Shown here: positions 27,376-36,432 of the stretch, piece after piece
Numbering within the stretch: position 1 is the first letter of the stretch
Layout: each line of letters opens with the position of its first letter
DNA from: Corynebacterium sp. CNJ-954
GTDB lineage: Bacteria; Actinomycetota; Actinomycetes; Mycobacteriales; Mycobacteriaceae
DNA length: 64,000 nt
Direction of reading: 5' to 3'
Assembly: GCF_001942345.1 (NCBI RefSeq)
Contig: NZ_MKKI01000043.1
Location: 62,001 to 126,000 of the forward strand
Position numbers and translations under genes: made by a program
The notes under the pieces: generated by a model
Told to the model about the DNA's origin: nothing
The model's input: only the letters and a program-made list of their open reading frames with translations
Databases searched by the model: none

Positions 27376-28004
27376 CGCCGGCTCCGCAGATTAGCGAGTG
27401 GGACCGGGCCGTCAGCGGTCCGCGCAACTGCAGTGTCAGATCCCGTGGCCAGTTCCTGCAGATTCACTCCGCCTCCAGGTGTCTCGACCAGTGCATCGAT
27501 CTCGACCCCGGTCTGCTCCCTCACCCGGTCCAGCGTGCCCTGCATCGTCCGGGCCGTGAATGGGTCAGGGATGCTGTCGACCCGAATCACCAGGTCGAGG
27601 TCACTCGTCGGGGTAGCTTCCGGGTGTCCGGACGCGAGTTCGGCGCCGACGCTCCCCCCGGGCCCCCAGTCTCCGGATATCGGTGCCGACCGCAGCAACG
27701 CCAGTGCCCGGAATACCGGCAGGTCCCGGGAGGAGACTCGTTCGACAAGGTCAGACGGACGTAGCATCCTGAGGCAGGCCGAGGCCGGTACCTGGGTACC
27801 CCACCGCTGGTGCCGGTACCTTCCCCGCACACCGACAGCCAGGTGTGTGTCCTCCGCCGCCCTGGTACGACGGACCACAGCCCACGGTGATGCGGCGAGA
27901 CTGTCCACGACCCACGGTTGCCCCTGACCCGAGGCACACCGGCAGAGTTCGTTGACGGCGTCGGAGGAGAGTTCCACGATGTCGTGGACGACCGCGGTCA
28001 CCAC
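27372..28004 (-). CDS. mdcG: phosphoribosyl-dephospho-CoA transferase
   Basis: A 210-residue nucleotidyltransferase that attaches the triphosphoribosyl-dephospho-CoA prosthetic group to the acyl carrier protein. The pol-beta-type motif is GSVGAELASGHPEATPTSDL with two Asp in SDLDL (about 137-141), as expected for metal binding. It overlaps mdcE by 7 bp and mdcH by 4 bp. Length matches the family (about 205). Confidence 0.9.
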   Translation of the reverse strand: MVTAVVHDIVELSSDAVNELCRCASGQGQPWVVDSLAASPWAVVRRTRAAEDTHLAVGVRGRYRHQRWGTQVPASACLRMLRPSDLVERVSSRDLPVFRALALLRSAPISGDWGPGGSVGAELASGHPEATPTSDLDLVIRVDSIPDPFTARTMQGTLDRVREQTGVEIDALVETPGGGVNLQELATGSDTAVARTADGPVPLANLRSRR

Positions 28005-28795
28005 TGGTCATTCACCACCTGGCGGACTTTTCTCGACAATGCCCGGGACTGGAGCGCCTGGTCGGAGTTGAGACGACACCTCAGGTCCGTCGTCCCGCTG
28101 TCCCGGATGTCGGCCAGCGCCCGACCTAGGACCTCCCGGGCACTGGCGACGTCGGCGGCGTCCGGTGCTGCGGGGTTCCCCGGGGCAAGTGACGCGAACA
28201 CTCCCCCGAGCGAGGTGAAGGACGCTCCGTCGAAGGCCATGGCCGGAACGGATTCGGCTGCCGCCTCCATCTCCGCCACCGATCGTCGGGTGATCCGAGC
28301 AGCCGCCTGTTTTCCCATCACCTGGACCTGGACATCGTCGTGCTCAAGCATGATGATCCGGTTCGCCTGCATTCCGGTGGACAGGAAGGCGCCGGAAATG
28401 GCCTTGCCGACGACCAGACTGACGATGGGCCGACCAGCGAGGCGGGTACGCGCCAGCGCGTTGACCGCGGTGGCCATCGTGGTGTTCAGGCCGAACTTCT
28501 CCTCGATGAATCCGTAGGCCTGACTGGGGACGTCCACCACGATCACGAGAGGCATGTCGGGGTCGTCGAGACCGCTCACCCATTCTGCGAGTTCCAGAGA
28601 CTCCCGCAGTCCGACCTCACCGTTTCGGGCACGTGGGAATCTGCTGTCCGGATCCGGAACGACGGCGACGAGCGCGGCGGTGGTGCCGTCGTCCAGCACC
28701 GTGCGCCCGGTCAGCAATGAGCCGGTGGTGTCTGCCCCTGTGGTGTCCAGGGCGGTGAACCAGACGGTTCCGTACTGGGGGTGGTTGTTCATCAC
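27998..28795 (-). CDS. mdcE: malonate decarboxylase gamma subunit
   Basis: A 265-residue carboxyltransferase-fold subunit that, with the beta subunit, decarboxylates malonyl-ACP to acetyl-ACP. Diagnostic segments are VSLVVGKAISGAFLSTGMQA (oxyanion-hole region) and MLEHDDVQVQVMGKQAAARI. It overlaps mdcC-D by 4 bp. The biotin-dependent variant would have separate MadC/MadD subunits and a biotin protein; no biotin attachment motif (MKM) occurs here, so this is the biotin-independent type. Confidence 0.92.
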   Translation of the reverse strand: MMNNHPQYGTVWFTALDTTGADTTGSLLTGRTVLDDGTTAALVAVVPDPDSRFPRARNGEVGLRESLELAEWVSGLDDPDMPLVIVVDVPSQAYGFIEEKFGLNTTMATAVNALARTRLAGRPIVSLVVGKAISGAFLSTGMQANRIIMLEHDDVQVQVMGKQAAARITRRSVAEMEAAAESVPAMAFDGASFTSLGGVFASLAPGNPAAPDAADVASAREVLGRALADIRDSGTTDLRCRLNSDQALQSRALSRKVRQVVNDQW

Positions 28796-29895
28796 TTGGT
28801 CCTCTCTGCGTCGGTGTCGGCAAGTTCGCGGGTGAGTTCTCCGACCCGGTCGGCACGGTGGATGTCAGATGGCGCGTTCCACCCGCTGACCACTGCTTCC
28901 CGGACTGCACCGGGGTTGTCTGCGACAAGTGCGTCGGCCCGGCCGGTGGAGACACGGTGTTCTCCACCCGTGACAGCCCAGACCGTGCTCCGGTCAGCGG
29001 AGTTGAACTCCTCGATGCCGGCCTCGGTCTCGATGACCTCCGGCCCGTTGAGTGCCAGCCGCCCCGCCCGGGTCATGATGATGCGGTCACAGAGACCGGC
29101 GGCGATCCCCATTCCGCCGAAACAGCCGACCATGCCGGCGACCACCGCGGTGACCGGGACGTAGCGTTGCAGGGCGACGATGCCCGCATGGATGTCCGCG
29201 ATGGCCAGGAGTCCGAGGTTGGCTTCCTGCAGGCGGATCCCACCGGTCTCCAGAAGTAGTACGACCTGGGTCGGGTGTCCGTTTTCCGCGTCGACCAGCG
29301 CGCGTTCGAGGACGGCGGCGATCTTGGCACCGGAGACTTCTCCGATACCGCCGCCCTGGAACTTCCCCTCCAGAGCCACGATGGCTGCGGGGGTGCCGTC
29401 GATGGTTCCCCGTGCGATGACCGCTCCGTCGTCTGCGGCGGGGACGATGCCCTGACGTTCCAGATGGCCGGATTCCACGCGGTCGGTGGGACCGAGGATC
29501 TCCCGGTACGTCCCCTCGTCGAGGAGCATGCCCGCACGCTGCCGTGCGTTGAGTTCGGTGAAGGGCATTCCGGTGGTGCCCCTGGTCGCCTCGTCATCCG
29601 GCGTGGCAGCGATCTCGAAGGCTTGGGACAGTCGGAGCGAGACCATCCCGGGTGTTGCCCCGAAGTCGTTGATCCGCACGTCACAGGCGAGGTTGTTCCG
29701 GCCGAAGAATGCGTCGAGGACGCCACGCCAGGTGGTGTCGAATCCGTCCACCGAGGTCCTGACCGTCACGGTGACGGCGTCGGACGACGCCGGCGGCGAG
29801 AGCAGGATCTCCAGGTCGCCGGAACCGACGACCCCGACGTGGACGTCCAAGTCCACAGGAGTCGTCGCCGGGTAGTCAGCGGTGATGAGTTGCAT
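28792..29895 (-). CDS. mdcCD: fused acyl carrier protein (delta) and beta subunit of malonate decarboxylase
   Basis: A 367-residue protein combining two genes that are normally separate. Residues 1 to about 95 are the MdcC acyl carrier protein: GVVGSGDLEILL, with Ser25 as prosthetic-group site (the same number as in the Klebsiella protein, from memory), and NDFGATPGMVSLRLSQAFE. From about 100 on is the MdcD beta subunit: FTELNARQRAGMLLDEGTY, GKFQGGGIGEVSGAK, LLLETGGIRLQEAN and MVGCFGGMGIAAGLCD. I see no stop codon or start motif at the junction; the frame is continuous. It is probably a real fusion placing the carrier arm on the decarboxylase, though a lost stop or indel should be excluded. 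Confidence 0.9.
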   Translation of the reverse strand: MQLITADYPATTPVDLDVHVGVVGSGDLEILLSPPASSDAVTVTVRTSVDGFDTTWRGVLDAFFGRNNLACDVRINDFGATPGMVSLRLSQAFEIAATPDDEATRGTTGMPFTELNARQRAGMLLDEGTYREILGPTDRVESGHLERQGIVPAADDGAVIARGTIDGTPAAIVALEGKFQGGGIGEVSGAKIAAVLERALVDAENGHPTQVVLLLETGGIRLQEANLGLLAIADIHAGIVALQRYVPVTAVVAGMVGCFGGMGIAAGLCDRIIMTRAGRLALNGPEVIETEAGIEEFNSADRSTVWAVTGGEHRVSTGRADALVADNPGAVREAVVSGWNAPSDIHRADRVGELTRELADTDAERTK

Positions 29896-29896
29896 G

Positions 29897-30766
29897 TCAG
29901 TTGTCCTTCGTCGTCAGAAATAGTGCACAGGCAAGCAGGTCAGCGCTACCACCGGGAGAGAGCCGACGTCCGGTCATCCGGACGTCCAGCTCCACGAGGG
30001 AGCGTCGGTCGAGGATTCCGGTGCGGAACGTGTCCTCCAGGATCCGGTAGGACGCGTCGTGGACCATCCCCAGCGCCTCCCGTCCGCCCCGGTGGAGGAT
30101 GCAGGTGTCGTCCAGGGTGCTCATGGATGTGAGAAGGCCGATCAGACGGGCATCATCCCGGGTGAATCCTTCGTCGCCCGCCGTGCGGATGGCCTCCGCG
30201 ACGGCCCGGATGTGGGGGAACCCGCTGGCCGCCTCAGAGACGGCACCGCCGACCCGGTATCGCCGGCGGGCATGCGCCCCCGGCCGCTGACCGAGGTCCA
30301 CCGCGCTGTCCTGCAGAGAGGCGATCTCGCCCGCCCGCCGGGTCACGGTGCCGACGGTGACCGTGGAGCCGGATGCCCGCAGTCCCGCCGTGGCGGTCGC
30401 CATCAGCCCCAGGTTCCAGATGGCGCCCCGGTGTGTGTTCACACCGCCGGTGGCCGCCATCATCTCCTCCTCGCCACGGCGCCCCACCCGCCCGAGGGTG
30501 TCACGCAACTCCTGCCCGACCGGGGTCCGTGCCCCGTGATCGGCGAGTGCCTGGAACGTGGGGTACAGGGTGTTCGCGGACAGCCGCATGAGGGCGCAGT
30601 CCATGTCGACGTGTCCGCGTGCCCCGTCAGGACCGACAAGCCCAGGTTTGCCGCGGAGCTGGACTTCGGACATCAGGGCGGCGACTGCCGAGGAGGCGAT
30701 GCGCGCAGACAGGTCGCTGCGCACCGCCGGCGACTGCATCAGTGTTGTCGTGAGAGCAGTTGTCAT
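29897..30766 (-). CDS. mdcB: triphosphoribosyl-dephospho-CoA synthase
   Basis: A 289-residue CitG/MdcB-type enzyme that makes 2'-(5''-triphosphoribosyl)-3'-dephospho-CoA from dephospho-CoA and ATP. Family segments are VQLRGKPGLVGPDGARGHVD, GGVNTHRGAIWNLGL, and STLDDTCILHRGG with the GREALGMVHD run. ATG 30766 lies 4 bp after the mdcA stop; upstream in-frame starts would lie inside mdcA. It is followed at once by mdcC-D. Confidence 0.92.
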   Translation of the reverse strand: MTTALTTTLMQSPAVRSDLSARIASSAVAALMSEVQLRGKPGLVGPDGARGHVDMDCALMRLSANTLYPTFQALADHGARTPVGQELRDTLGRVGRRGEEEMMAATGGVNTHRGAIWNLGLMATATAGLRASGSTVTVGTVTRRAGEIASLQDSAVDLGQRPGAHARRRYRVGGAVSEAASGFPHIRAVAEAIRTAGDEGFTRDDARLIGLLTSMSTLDDTCILHRGGREALGMVHDASYRILEDTFRTGILDRRSLVELDVRMTGRRLSPGGSADLLACALFLTTKDN

Positions 30767-30770
30767 GGCG

Positions 30771-32420
30771 TCACCAACTCCTGAACTTCGCGGGCGGATC
30801 GTACAGTCCACCGGACCAGTCGACGAGTTCATCGATGGAGTGTGCCGCCAGAAGACTCCGGTTCGCCTCAGCCGGGTGAACACCGATGTCGGCGGGGAGC
30901 GCGAGGAGACCGTCGCGACGCAGCGCGTCGACGTCCTCGGGCGTCGACCGACGGCCCAGTGGAGTCACCCCGGCGAGGGCGGAGACCACCCGTCGGCGTT
31001 CATCGAGGCTCTGTGTCTTGTAGAGATAGCCGACACCGACCTCGGAGACGAGGTGGGTGAGATCGTCGCCATAGACCATGACCGGTGCCAGATCCATCCC
31101 GGCGTTGTCCCCGACGGCCACGGCATCGAGTCGTTCCACGAACTTCGGTTCTGAACCGGCGTTGAAGGTCTCCGCGATCTGGACGACCAGTTTGCGTCCA
31201 CGCTCGACACCGAGCTGGCCGCGTCCCTCAGAGAGGTCGAACCAGGCAGGCGAGGAATGACGGCGGCCCCGCGAGTCCGCCCCGAGGTTCGGGGCACCGC
31301 CGAATCCGGCGAGCCGTCCCTGAGTGACCGTCGAGGAGTTTCCTTCAGGATCCACCTGGAGGGTGGAGCCGACGAACATGTCGGTGGCGTACAGGCCGGC
31401 GGACTGGGCCGCCATCCGGTTGGACCGCAGACTGCCGTCGGGGCCTGTGGCGAAGATGTCGGGGCGTGCGGCGACGTACCGGCTCATCCCCACTTCCCCT
31501 CCGAAGGCGGAGATCTGCTCGACCCAACCGGTCTCGATCGCAGGAATCAGATTCGGATGCGGGTTCAGTGCCCAGTGGGTGCAGATCTTGCCTTTCAGCC
31601 CAAGCTGTTCTCCGTAGGTCGGTAGCAGTAGTTCGATGGCGGCGGTGTCCAGGCCCACACCGTGGTTCAGTGACGTGACCTGGTGGCGTTCATAGACGCC
31701 TCTGATGGTGAGCATCGCCAGAAGGACATGGACGTCGGTGAGGTTCCGTGGATCGCGGGTGAACAGGGGCTCCACCTCGAACGGTCGGTCGGCTTCGACA
31801 ATGAAATCCACCCAGTCGCCCGGCACGTCCACCCGGGGAACCTTGTCGACGATCTCGTTGACCTGGGCGATGACGATGCCGGAACGGAAGGCCGTCGCCT
31901 CGGTAATCGCCGGAGTGTCCTCGGTGTTCGGGCCGGTGTACAGGTTGCCGTCGCGGTCGGCGGAGACGGCGGCGACGAGGGCCACCTTCGGTGCAAGGTC
32001 GAGGAACATCCGCGAGTAGAGCTCGAGGTAGGTGTGGATTGCCCCCACCTGGAGAGTGCCGTCATCGATGAGTTGAGCGACGCGAGCGGACTGCGGTCCG
32101 GAGAACGCGAAGTCGACCTTACGCGCGATCCCGTCCTCAAAGATGTCGAGGTGCTCCGGCCTGGCGATCGAGGAGAACAGCATGTGCAGGTCGTGGATGC
32201 GTTCGGGGTCGACCTGTGCCAGCGCGCGGGAGAGGAAGTCCGCCTGCTTCTGGTTGTTGCCTTCCAGGGCGACACGGTCGCCCGGTCTCGTCACAGCATG
32301 AAGGAGAGAGACGATCGAACTGGTTGGGACAGTTTTCCCGGTTGCCAGGCCCGCTGCCTGCTCCAGCCTGTCCGCTTTATCTCTGCGGCCGGCGTCCCAG
32401 CGTGTGGTGATTTGTGTCAT
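30771..32420 (-). CDS. mdcA: malonate decarboxylase alpha subunit (acetyl-ACP:malonate ACP-transferase)
   Basis: A 549-residue transferase that exchanges acetate for malonate on the acyl carrier protein arm. Recognisable family segments are RPGDRVALEGNNQKQADFLS, DLHMLFSSIARPEHLDIFE, VTSLNHGVGLDTAAIELLLP and the C-terminal SWFDLSEGRGQLGVERGRK region (here AWFDLSEG). Length matches the family (about 550). It begins after AAGGAC and is the first cytoplasmic gene of the operon, just after the transporter genes. Confidence 0.93.
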   Translation of the reverse strand: MTQITTRWDAGRRDKADRLEQAAGLATGKTVPTSSIVSLLHAVTRPGDRVALEGNNQKQADFLSRALAQVDPERIHDLHMLFSSIARPEHLDIFEDGIARKVDFAFSGPQSARVAQLIDDGTLQVGAIHTYLELYSRMFLDLAPKVALVAAVSADRDGNLYTGPNTEDTPAITEATAFRSGIVIAQVNEIVDKVPRVDVPGDWVDFIVEADRPFEVEPLFTRDPRNLTDVHVLLAMLTIRGVYERHQVTSLNHGVGLDTAAIELLLPTYGEQLGLKGKICTHWALNPHPNLIPAIETGWVEQISAFGGEVGMSRYVAARPDIFATGPDGSLRSNRMAAQSAGLYATDMFVGSTLQVDPEGNSSTVTQGRLAGFGGAPNLGADSRGRRHSSPAWFDLSEGRGQLGVERGRKLVVQIAETFNAGSEPKFVERLDAVAVGDNAGMDLAPVMVYGDDLTHLVSEVGVGYLYKTQSLDERRRVVSALAGVTPLGRRSTPEDVDALRRDGLLALPADIGVHPAEANRSLLAAHSIDELVDWSGGLYDPPAKFRSW

Positions 32421-32465
32421 GGATAGTCCTTGTCGTGTGGGATGGCGCTGAGCCGGACGGACCGG

Positions 32466-33239
32466 TCAGCCGAACAGGGCGCGGAAGAGGAAGTAGAAGA
32501 CCGAAGGGCCGAAGAGGCAGCCCAGGCCGGTGTAGAGGCTGGAGGTCACCGCGCCGTAGGGAACCAGCCGTTTGTCGACGGCGGCGAGACCGCCGGTGAC
32601 CCCGGAGGTTGTGCCGAGCAGGCCGCCGAAAGCCATGGCCGTCTTCGGGTTGTTCAGTCCGATCCACCGCGCGACGAGCGGTGCGGCGATCATGGCGAGC
32701 ATGGATTTCACGAGGCCCACGGCCACAGACAGTGCGATGACTTCGGAGGACGCTCCCACGGCAGTACCGGTGACCGGCCCGACGATGTACGTCGCGGCGC
32801 CAGCACCGATGGTCGCAAGCGACTCCGGGTCGTTATAGCCGAAGGCCAGTGCGATGACCGCGCCGACGATAAAGGAGACGACCATGCCGAGGATGAGCGA
32901 GATGATACCGGCGGGTCCCGCCTTCTTCAGTTCACGGACATCGACGCCGTACGCGGTGGCGACGATAGCGAAATCTCTGAGCATTGCACCGCCCATGAGC
33001 GCGAGACCGCTGAAGAGGCTGATGTCCGCCAGGCCCTTGTCTCCGCCGGACTGCAGTCCGCCGACATAGGCGAGGATGAGTCCGAGGAGGATCGCCACAG
33101 CCGAACCGGCAACGTGGCCTCGTGTGAGAGTGCGTCCCACCCATCCGCCTACGAGCATGACCAGGCCGACAAGTGCGAACGCGAACAGAAGTGCGTTGTC
33201 CTCGATGAGGCCAGTGATGGTATCGATGATGTCACTCAT
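32466..33239 (-). CDS. madM: malonate transporter subunit MadM
   Basis: A 257-residue integral membrane protein with about 7-8 hydrophobic segments, matching MadM. Marker segments are GGWVGRTLTRGHVAGSAVAI, GLALMGGAMLRDFAIVATA and NPKTAMAFGGLLGTTSGVT. With MadL it forms a two-component malonate uptake system. The ATG lies 1 bp after the madL stop. Confidence 0.93.
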   Translation of the reverse strand: MSDIIDTITGLIEDNALLFAFALVGLVMLVGGWVGRTLTRGHVAGSAVAILLGLILAYVGGLQSGGDKGLADISLFSGLALMGGAMLRDFAIVATAYGVDVRELKKAGPAGIISLILGMVVSFIVGAVIALAFGYNDPESLATIGAGAATYIVGPVTGTAVGASSEVIALSVAVGLVKSMLAMIAAPLVARWIGLNNPKTAMAFGGLLGTTSGVTGGLAAVDKRLVPYGAVTSSLYTGLGCLFGPSVFYFLFRALFG

Positions 33240-33240
33240 G

Positions 33241-33642
33241 TCAGGCTTCCTCGTCTTCTGTTTCGGTCAGTGTAGGAAGAGGCGCCGAAGCCGGGCCGAT
33301 CTTTGCGACAGCGGGCACCAGAGCGACCGAAGCAATGACGACGACCACACCTGCGACGATCGCCATGACGCCGCCGTCAACGGCACTGCGGACGTTCTGG
33401 GTCATGGCCATGGCCACGACGATGGGGATGTAGATTCCCGACCAGAACAGGACGCCACGTTCAGTGACCTTCGGCAGGTAGTTCCTGCTGCGGAGCCAGC
33501 CGGTGACGAGTAGCAGCGCCACCATCGCGAATCCGACGCCTCCGACGTCGGCATCCACTCCGAGCAACTGCCCCAGCAAAGTACCGATCGCCTTTCCCAC
33601 CAGCACGCACACGGCGAGGATCGCCGTTCCGTAAATGATCAT
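33241..33642 (-). CDS. madL: malonate transporter subunit MadL
   Basis: A 133-residue membrane protein with four hydrophobic segments, starting MIIYGTAILAVCVLVGKAIG, the MadL signature, and GGVGFAMVALLLVTGWLRSR. ATG 33642 follows GGAGGCGG; upstream in-frame codons are not coding-like. It is the first gene of the malonate operon. Confidence 0.92.
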   Translation of the reverse strand: MIIYGTAILAVCVLVGKAIGTLLGQLLGVDADVGGVGFAMVALLLVTGWLRSRNYLPKVTERGVLFWSGIYIPIVVAMAMTQNVRSAVDGGVMAIVAGVVVVIASVALVPAVAKIGPASAPLPTLTETEDEEA

Positions 33643-33686
33643 TCCGCCTCCAGTTGATGTAGTGACCTCACACACCTTCACTTCAT

Positions 33687-33701
33687 GATGTGAGATACAT
33701 C
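33687..33701. promoter_or_regulatory. possible LysR-type site upstream of madL
   Basis: GATGT (33687-33691) and ACATC (33697-33701) around GAGAT form a short dyad in the 157-bp gap between madL and the divergent LysR gene, a normal place for a LysR site. The match is short and could be chance. Confidence 0.35.
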
Positions 33702-33799
33702 CCACTTTGCGTCCGATGTAGCTTTTTGGTCCAATATGAAAACTGACGGACTCATGCATCCGCGCATCGATTCACGCCATTCTTTGAGGAGGTTCTACT

Positions 33800-34741
33800 G
33801 TGACAGCCCCCGTGGCCCTCACTTCTTCCCAGCTCACAGCCTTGACCGGCGCCCTTTCGGTACTGCGTGAGTTCGGGCGGGGAACCACGTTGACGCAGAC
33901 CGCTCATCTCCAGGGAATGTCCCAGCCTGCGCTGAGTCGCATGGTGATGCGGTGGGAAGCGGAGCTGTCCATCCCCCTGCTGCGCCGGGTGGGTCGTGGT
34001 GTGACACTGACCGAGGAAGGATTAGCTCTCGCGAACGCCGCGACGGACGCGCTCAGCGTGTTCGAATCCTCGTTGGAGCAGGTCCTGGAGGAACGGGACG
34101 CCAGACCGGTGCGACTGGGCACCCTCCGGTCACTGTCCGGACGCATCGCCCCGCTACTCGCCGATGCAAAGTCTCAAGTGAACCTGAGTGTGGCAGAGGG
34201 GTCTGCGGCGTCGTTGCTCTCTCAGCTGGAAGCCGCTGAACTGGACGCGGTGATCGTGGGCCCTCGGCCCACCGGCAAGAACTACAACTGGGCATTTCTC
34301 GCACATCAGCCTTTCCACCTCGTTGTTCCCGAGGGGCACAGCCTGGAAAGGCAGACCTCGATACGGTTACGGGAAGTCGCCGACGAAAGCTTCGTCGCGA
34401 TGGACGCGCACTACACGACCAGGCAGTTCGCCGATGAACTGTGCGCAGAAGCCGGGATTGCACCAGAAGTGACCGTGGAATCGGACAATTCGCACACCCT
34501 GAGATCCTTCGTGCAGGCCGGCCTGGGACTCTGCATTCTCCCGGCGGTCATGGCGGACGCCACTGGTGTGGCGTCAGTGCCCATCCATCGGATGGACGGG
34601 AGACCGGCGATGCGTGAGATCGGCATGGTACGCATGGCCGGCAGGCGCCTTCCACCGCATGTCCGGAGCGCCCTCCACGAGTTGAGCGCACTGTTCGAGG
34701 GTGATGCGAGAATCGTGCCTGGATCGCATCCATCCACCTGA
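33800..34741 (+). CDS. mdcR: LysR-family regulator of malonate utilisation
   Basis: A 313-residue LysR protein with the helix-turn-helix at about 28-50 (TLTQTAHLQGMSQPALSRMV) and an effector domain from about 100. It starts at GTG after GAGGAGG, 6-7 bp upstream. It is divergent from madL and the whole mdc operon, the usual arrangement for MdcR-type activators that respond to malonate; the effector is inferred from position. Confidence 0.88.
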   Translation: MTAPVALTSSQLTALTGALSVLREFGRGTTLTQTAHLQGMSQPALSRMVMRWEAELSIPLLRRVGRGVTLTEEGLALANAATDALSVFESSLEQVLEERDARPVRLGTLRSLSGRIAPLLADAKSQVNLSVAEGSAASLLSQLEAAELDAVIVGPRPTGKNYNWAFLAHQPFHLVVPEGHSLERQTSIRLREVADESFVAMDAHYTTRQFADELCAEAGIAPEVTVESDNSHTLRSFVQAGLGLCILPAVMADATGVASVPIHRMDGRPAMREIGMVRMAGRRLPPHVRSALHELSALFEGDARIVPGSHPST

Positions 34742-34877
34742 GGGGCCCTCATTGCGGTCAGGACCACCGACCTTGCCGTCACTTGTCACCGGGCCCTGTG
34801 TCATCAGGCCACGCCAAAACGGCGCGCTATCGTTCGAGCGTGGCAGGTAGCCCGCGAGCACGTCCGGACGCGCCCTG

Positions 34878-35462
34878 TCAGACGCCTCGGAGCCTGCAGG
34901 CGACCCCCTTGACGGCCGGCACCCGGAACTTCTGTGTGCCCTCCTCGTTCCACGTCCAAACCAGTTCAAGGGACTCTTCCAGCGCCGTGAACATCAGTGT
35001 GTCCCCAATATCCGCGAGCATGGCCAGTTGGTCGGCGCAACCACCGTCCCACCGCGACACGATCTCCAGTCCTTCGCGAGCCACCACACTGAGTTCCATC
35101 CGCTGCCCCGCGGAACGGTCCCAGGGTTCCGGAATATCGACCACCGTTCCCTCGAGCCTCATCGGCCTCTTGGTGAAACTGCCGTAGATCCTCCGCGCGC
35201 TGGGGAACCGAGGGGACACGAGGTCGAAGAAGACACCCCAGACCTCGATCACCGTCGCCGAACGCCGGGCGAATGTACCTTCACGTGCCGCGAAGATGAT
35301 CTGGGTCCCCACTGTCAACTGCGTCAACGCCGCAGCTGCGCGTCCGTCAGCCCATTTCACCAGGAGGTTACATCCTCGGGGCAATCCCTCGATCTGAATC
35401 CTCGTCTCCGTCCATCCCGGGGTTTCCACGGGTTCAGCGCTGACGGTACCGATGTATTTCAT
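34878..35462 (-). CDS. protein of unknown function
   Basis: A 194-residue soluble protein I do not recognise. It seems to hold two related halves: each has a Lys/Arg-Trp-Asp/Ala-Gly core (LLVKWADGRAAAALTQLTVG, about 36-55; IVSRWDGGCADQLAMLADIG, about 133-152) followed by a strand ending IFAAREGT or MFTALEES, so an internal duplication is likely. ATG 35462 is chosen because TACAGT (minus strand, 35476-35471) ends 8 nt before it, with no Shine-Dalgarno. It stands alone between the malonate regulator and the GntR gene. Confidence 0.65.
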   Translation of the reverse strand: MKYIGTVSAEPVETPGWTETRIQIEGLPRGCNLLVKWADGRAAAALTQLTVGTQIIFAAREGTFARRSATVIEVWGVFFDLVSPRFPSARRIYGSFTKRPMRLEGTVVDIPEPWDRSAGQRMELSVVAREGLEIVSRWDGGCADQLAMLADIGDTLMFTALEESLELVWTWNEEGTQKFRVPAVKGVACRLRGV

Positions 35463-35525
35463 GGAACATGACTGTATGGATACAGGCGGACGCGGCCGCT
35501 GGCAGCTCACACGGTTGTTCGACAG

Positions 35526-36262
35526 CTACTGTGCCGCCGACCGGTTCTGCAACGTGAACGCCAGCTGACTGTAGGCCGGGGTGTGCGTGGCGATCCCGAA
35601 GGCAACCGGGGTTCCATCGGCTGCGAACACTGTGGAATCCACGGCCAGCACACTGTCGCCCACAGCGATACCGAGGCTCTCGGCCCGTCCCTGATCGACC
35701 TCATCCAGCCGCACCAGCAGGTCATTGCGTGTGAGGACGACCCCGTAGGTGGTCTCCAGGAACTCGAACAGTGAACCGGTGGAGAAGTCGTGCGCCAGCA
35801 CTGCGGGATACCGCGCCGCCGGCAGGTACGTCACCACGTGCTGATGCAGGGTGCCGTTGATGTAGCGGAGCCGCTCCAGCAGGATCAACTCATCAGCAGG
35901 ATTGAGCTCCAACGCCTCGGCCGCGCGCGCCGCCCGGGTGACCTCGTTGGCCAGGACCTCGGTAACCACGTCACGTCCGAGTTCAGCCTGTTGGCGGTGG
36001 AAACCGGTCACACGTTCGGCGAAGGTCTCGTGGATCTCCTCGGTGTACTGCGGCTCGGTGACGAATGTCCCCTACCCTGGACCCGCTCCAGCAGTCCCGA
36101 CTGGATCAGGTCATCCACCGCCCGGCGCACCGTGATCCTGCTGACGTTGTACTCCTCGCACAACGTCGGCTCGGTGGGGATCTGCTCCCCCACCGCCATA
36201 CTCTCCAGGCGTTGCTGCAGGTGATCGCGCACCGCAATGTACTTCACCGTCTCGCGTGCCAT
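35526..36262 (-). pseudogene. GntR-family (HutC/UTRA) regulator, one single-base frameshift
   Basis: About 245 residues when joined. The N-terminal winged helix (MARETVKYIAVRDHLQQRLE, then LCEEYNVSRITVRRAVDDLI) is followed by a UTRA ligand domain (ELNPADELILLERLRYINGT to LQNRSAAQ). The frame breaks in a G run near 36071: LLERVQGRG runs into nonsense, while the next frame reads TFVTEPQYTEEIHETFAERV. Adding one base restores the family motif GRGTFVT. ATG 36262 follows GGAGG. It is divergent from the transketolase/PTS operon, which it probably represses through the palindrome at 36377. Confidence 0.87.
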
Positions 36263-36376
36263 CACTACCTCCAGCAAGTCATCGTCCCCGTCAGGGTATC
36301 GCCATCTCATCGTTCCGGGTCTCGCCCGCGGGCCACAAAAGGTCTTGCGTCGAAAAGCTTCCCAGCGATAGAGTAG

Positions 36377-36402
36377 CATTCATCATGACGACCTGATGAA
36401 TG
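36377..36402. promoter_or_regulatory. GntR operator candidate before the transketolase gene
   Basis: CATTCATCA (36377-36385) and TGATGAATG (36394-36402) form a perfect 9-bp inverted repeat with an 8-bp spacer. It lies 31 bp before the transketolase ATG and 115 bp before the GntR ATG, in the divergent gap, as expected for autoregulation. Confidence 0.65.
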
Positions 36403-36432
36403 ATCGTGCCGTCCTAACCACGAGGAGGATAA

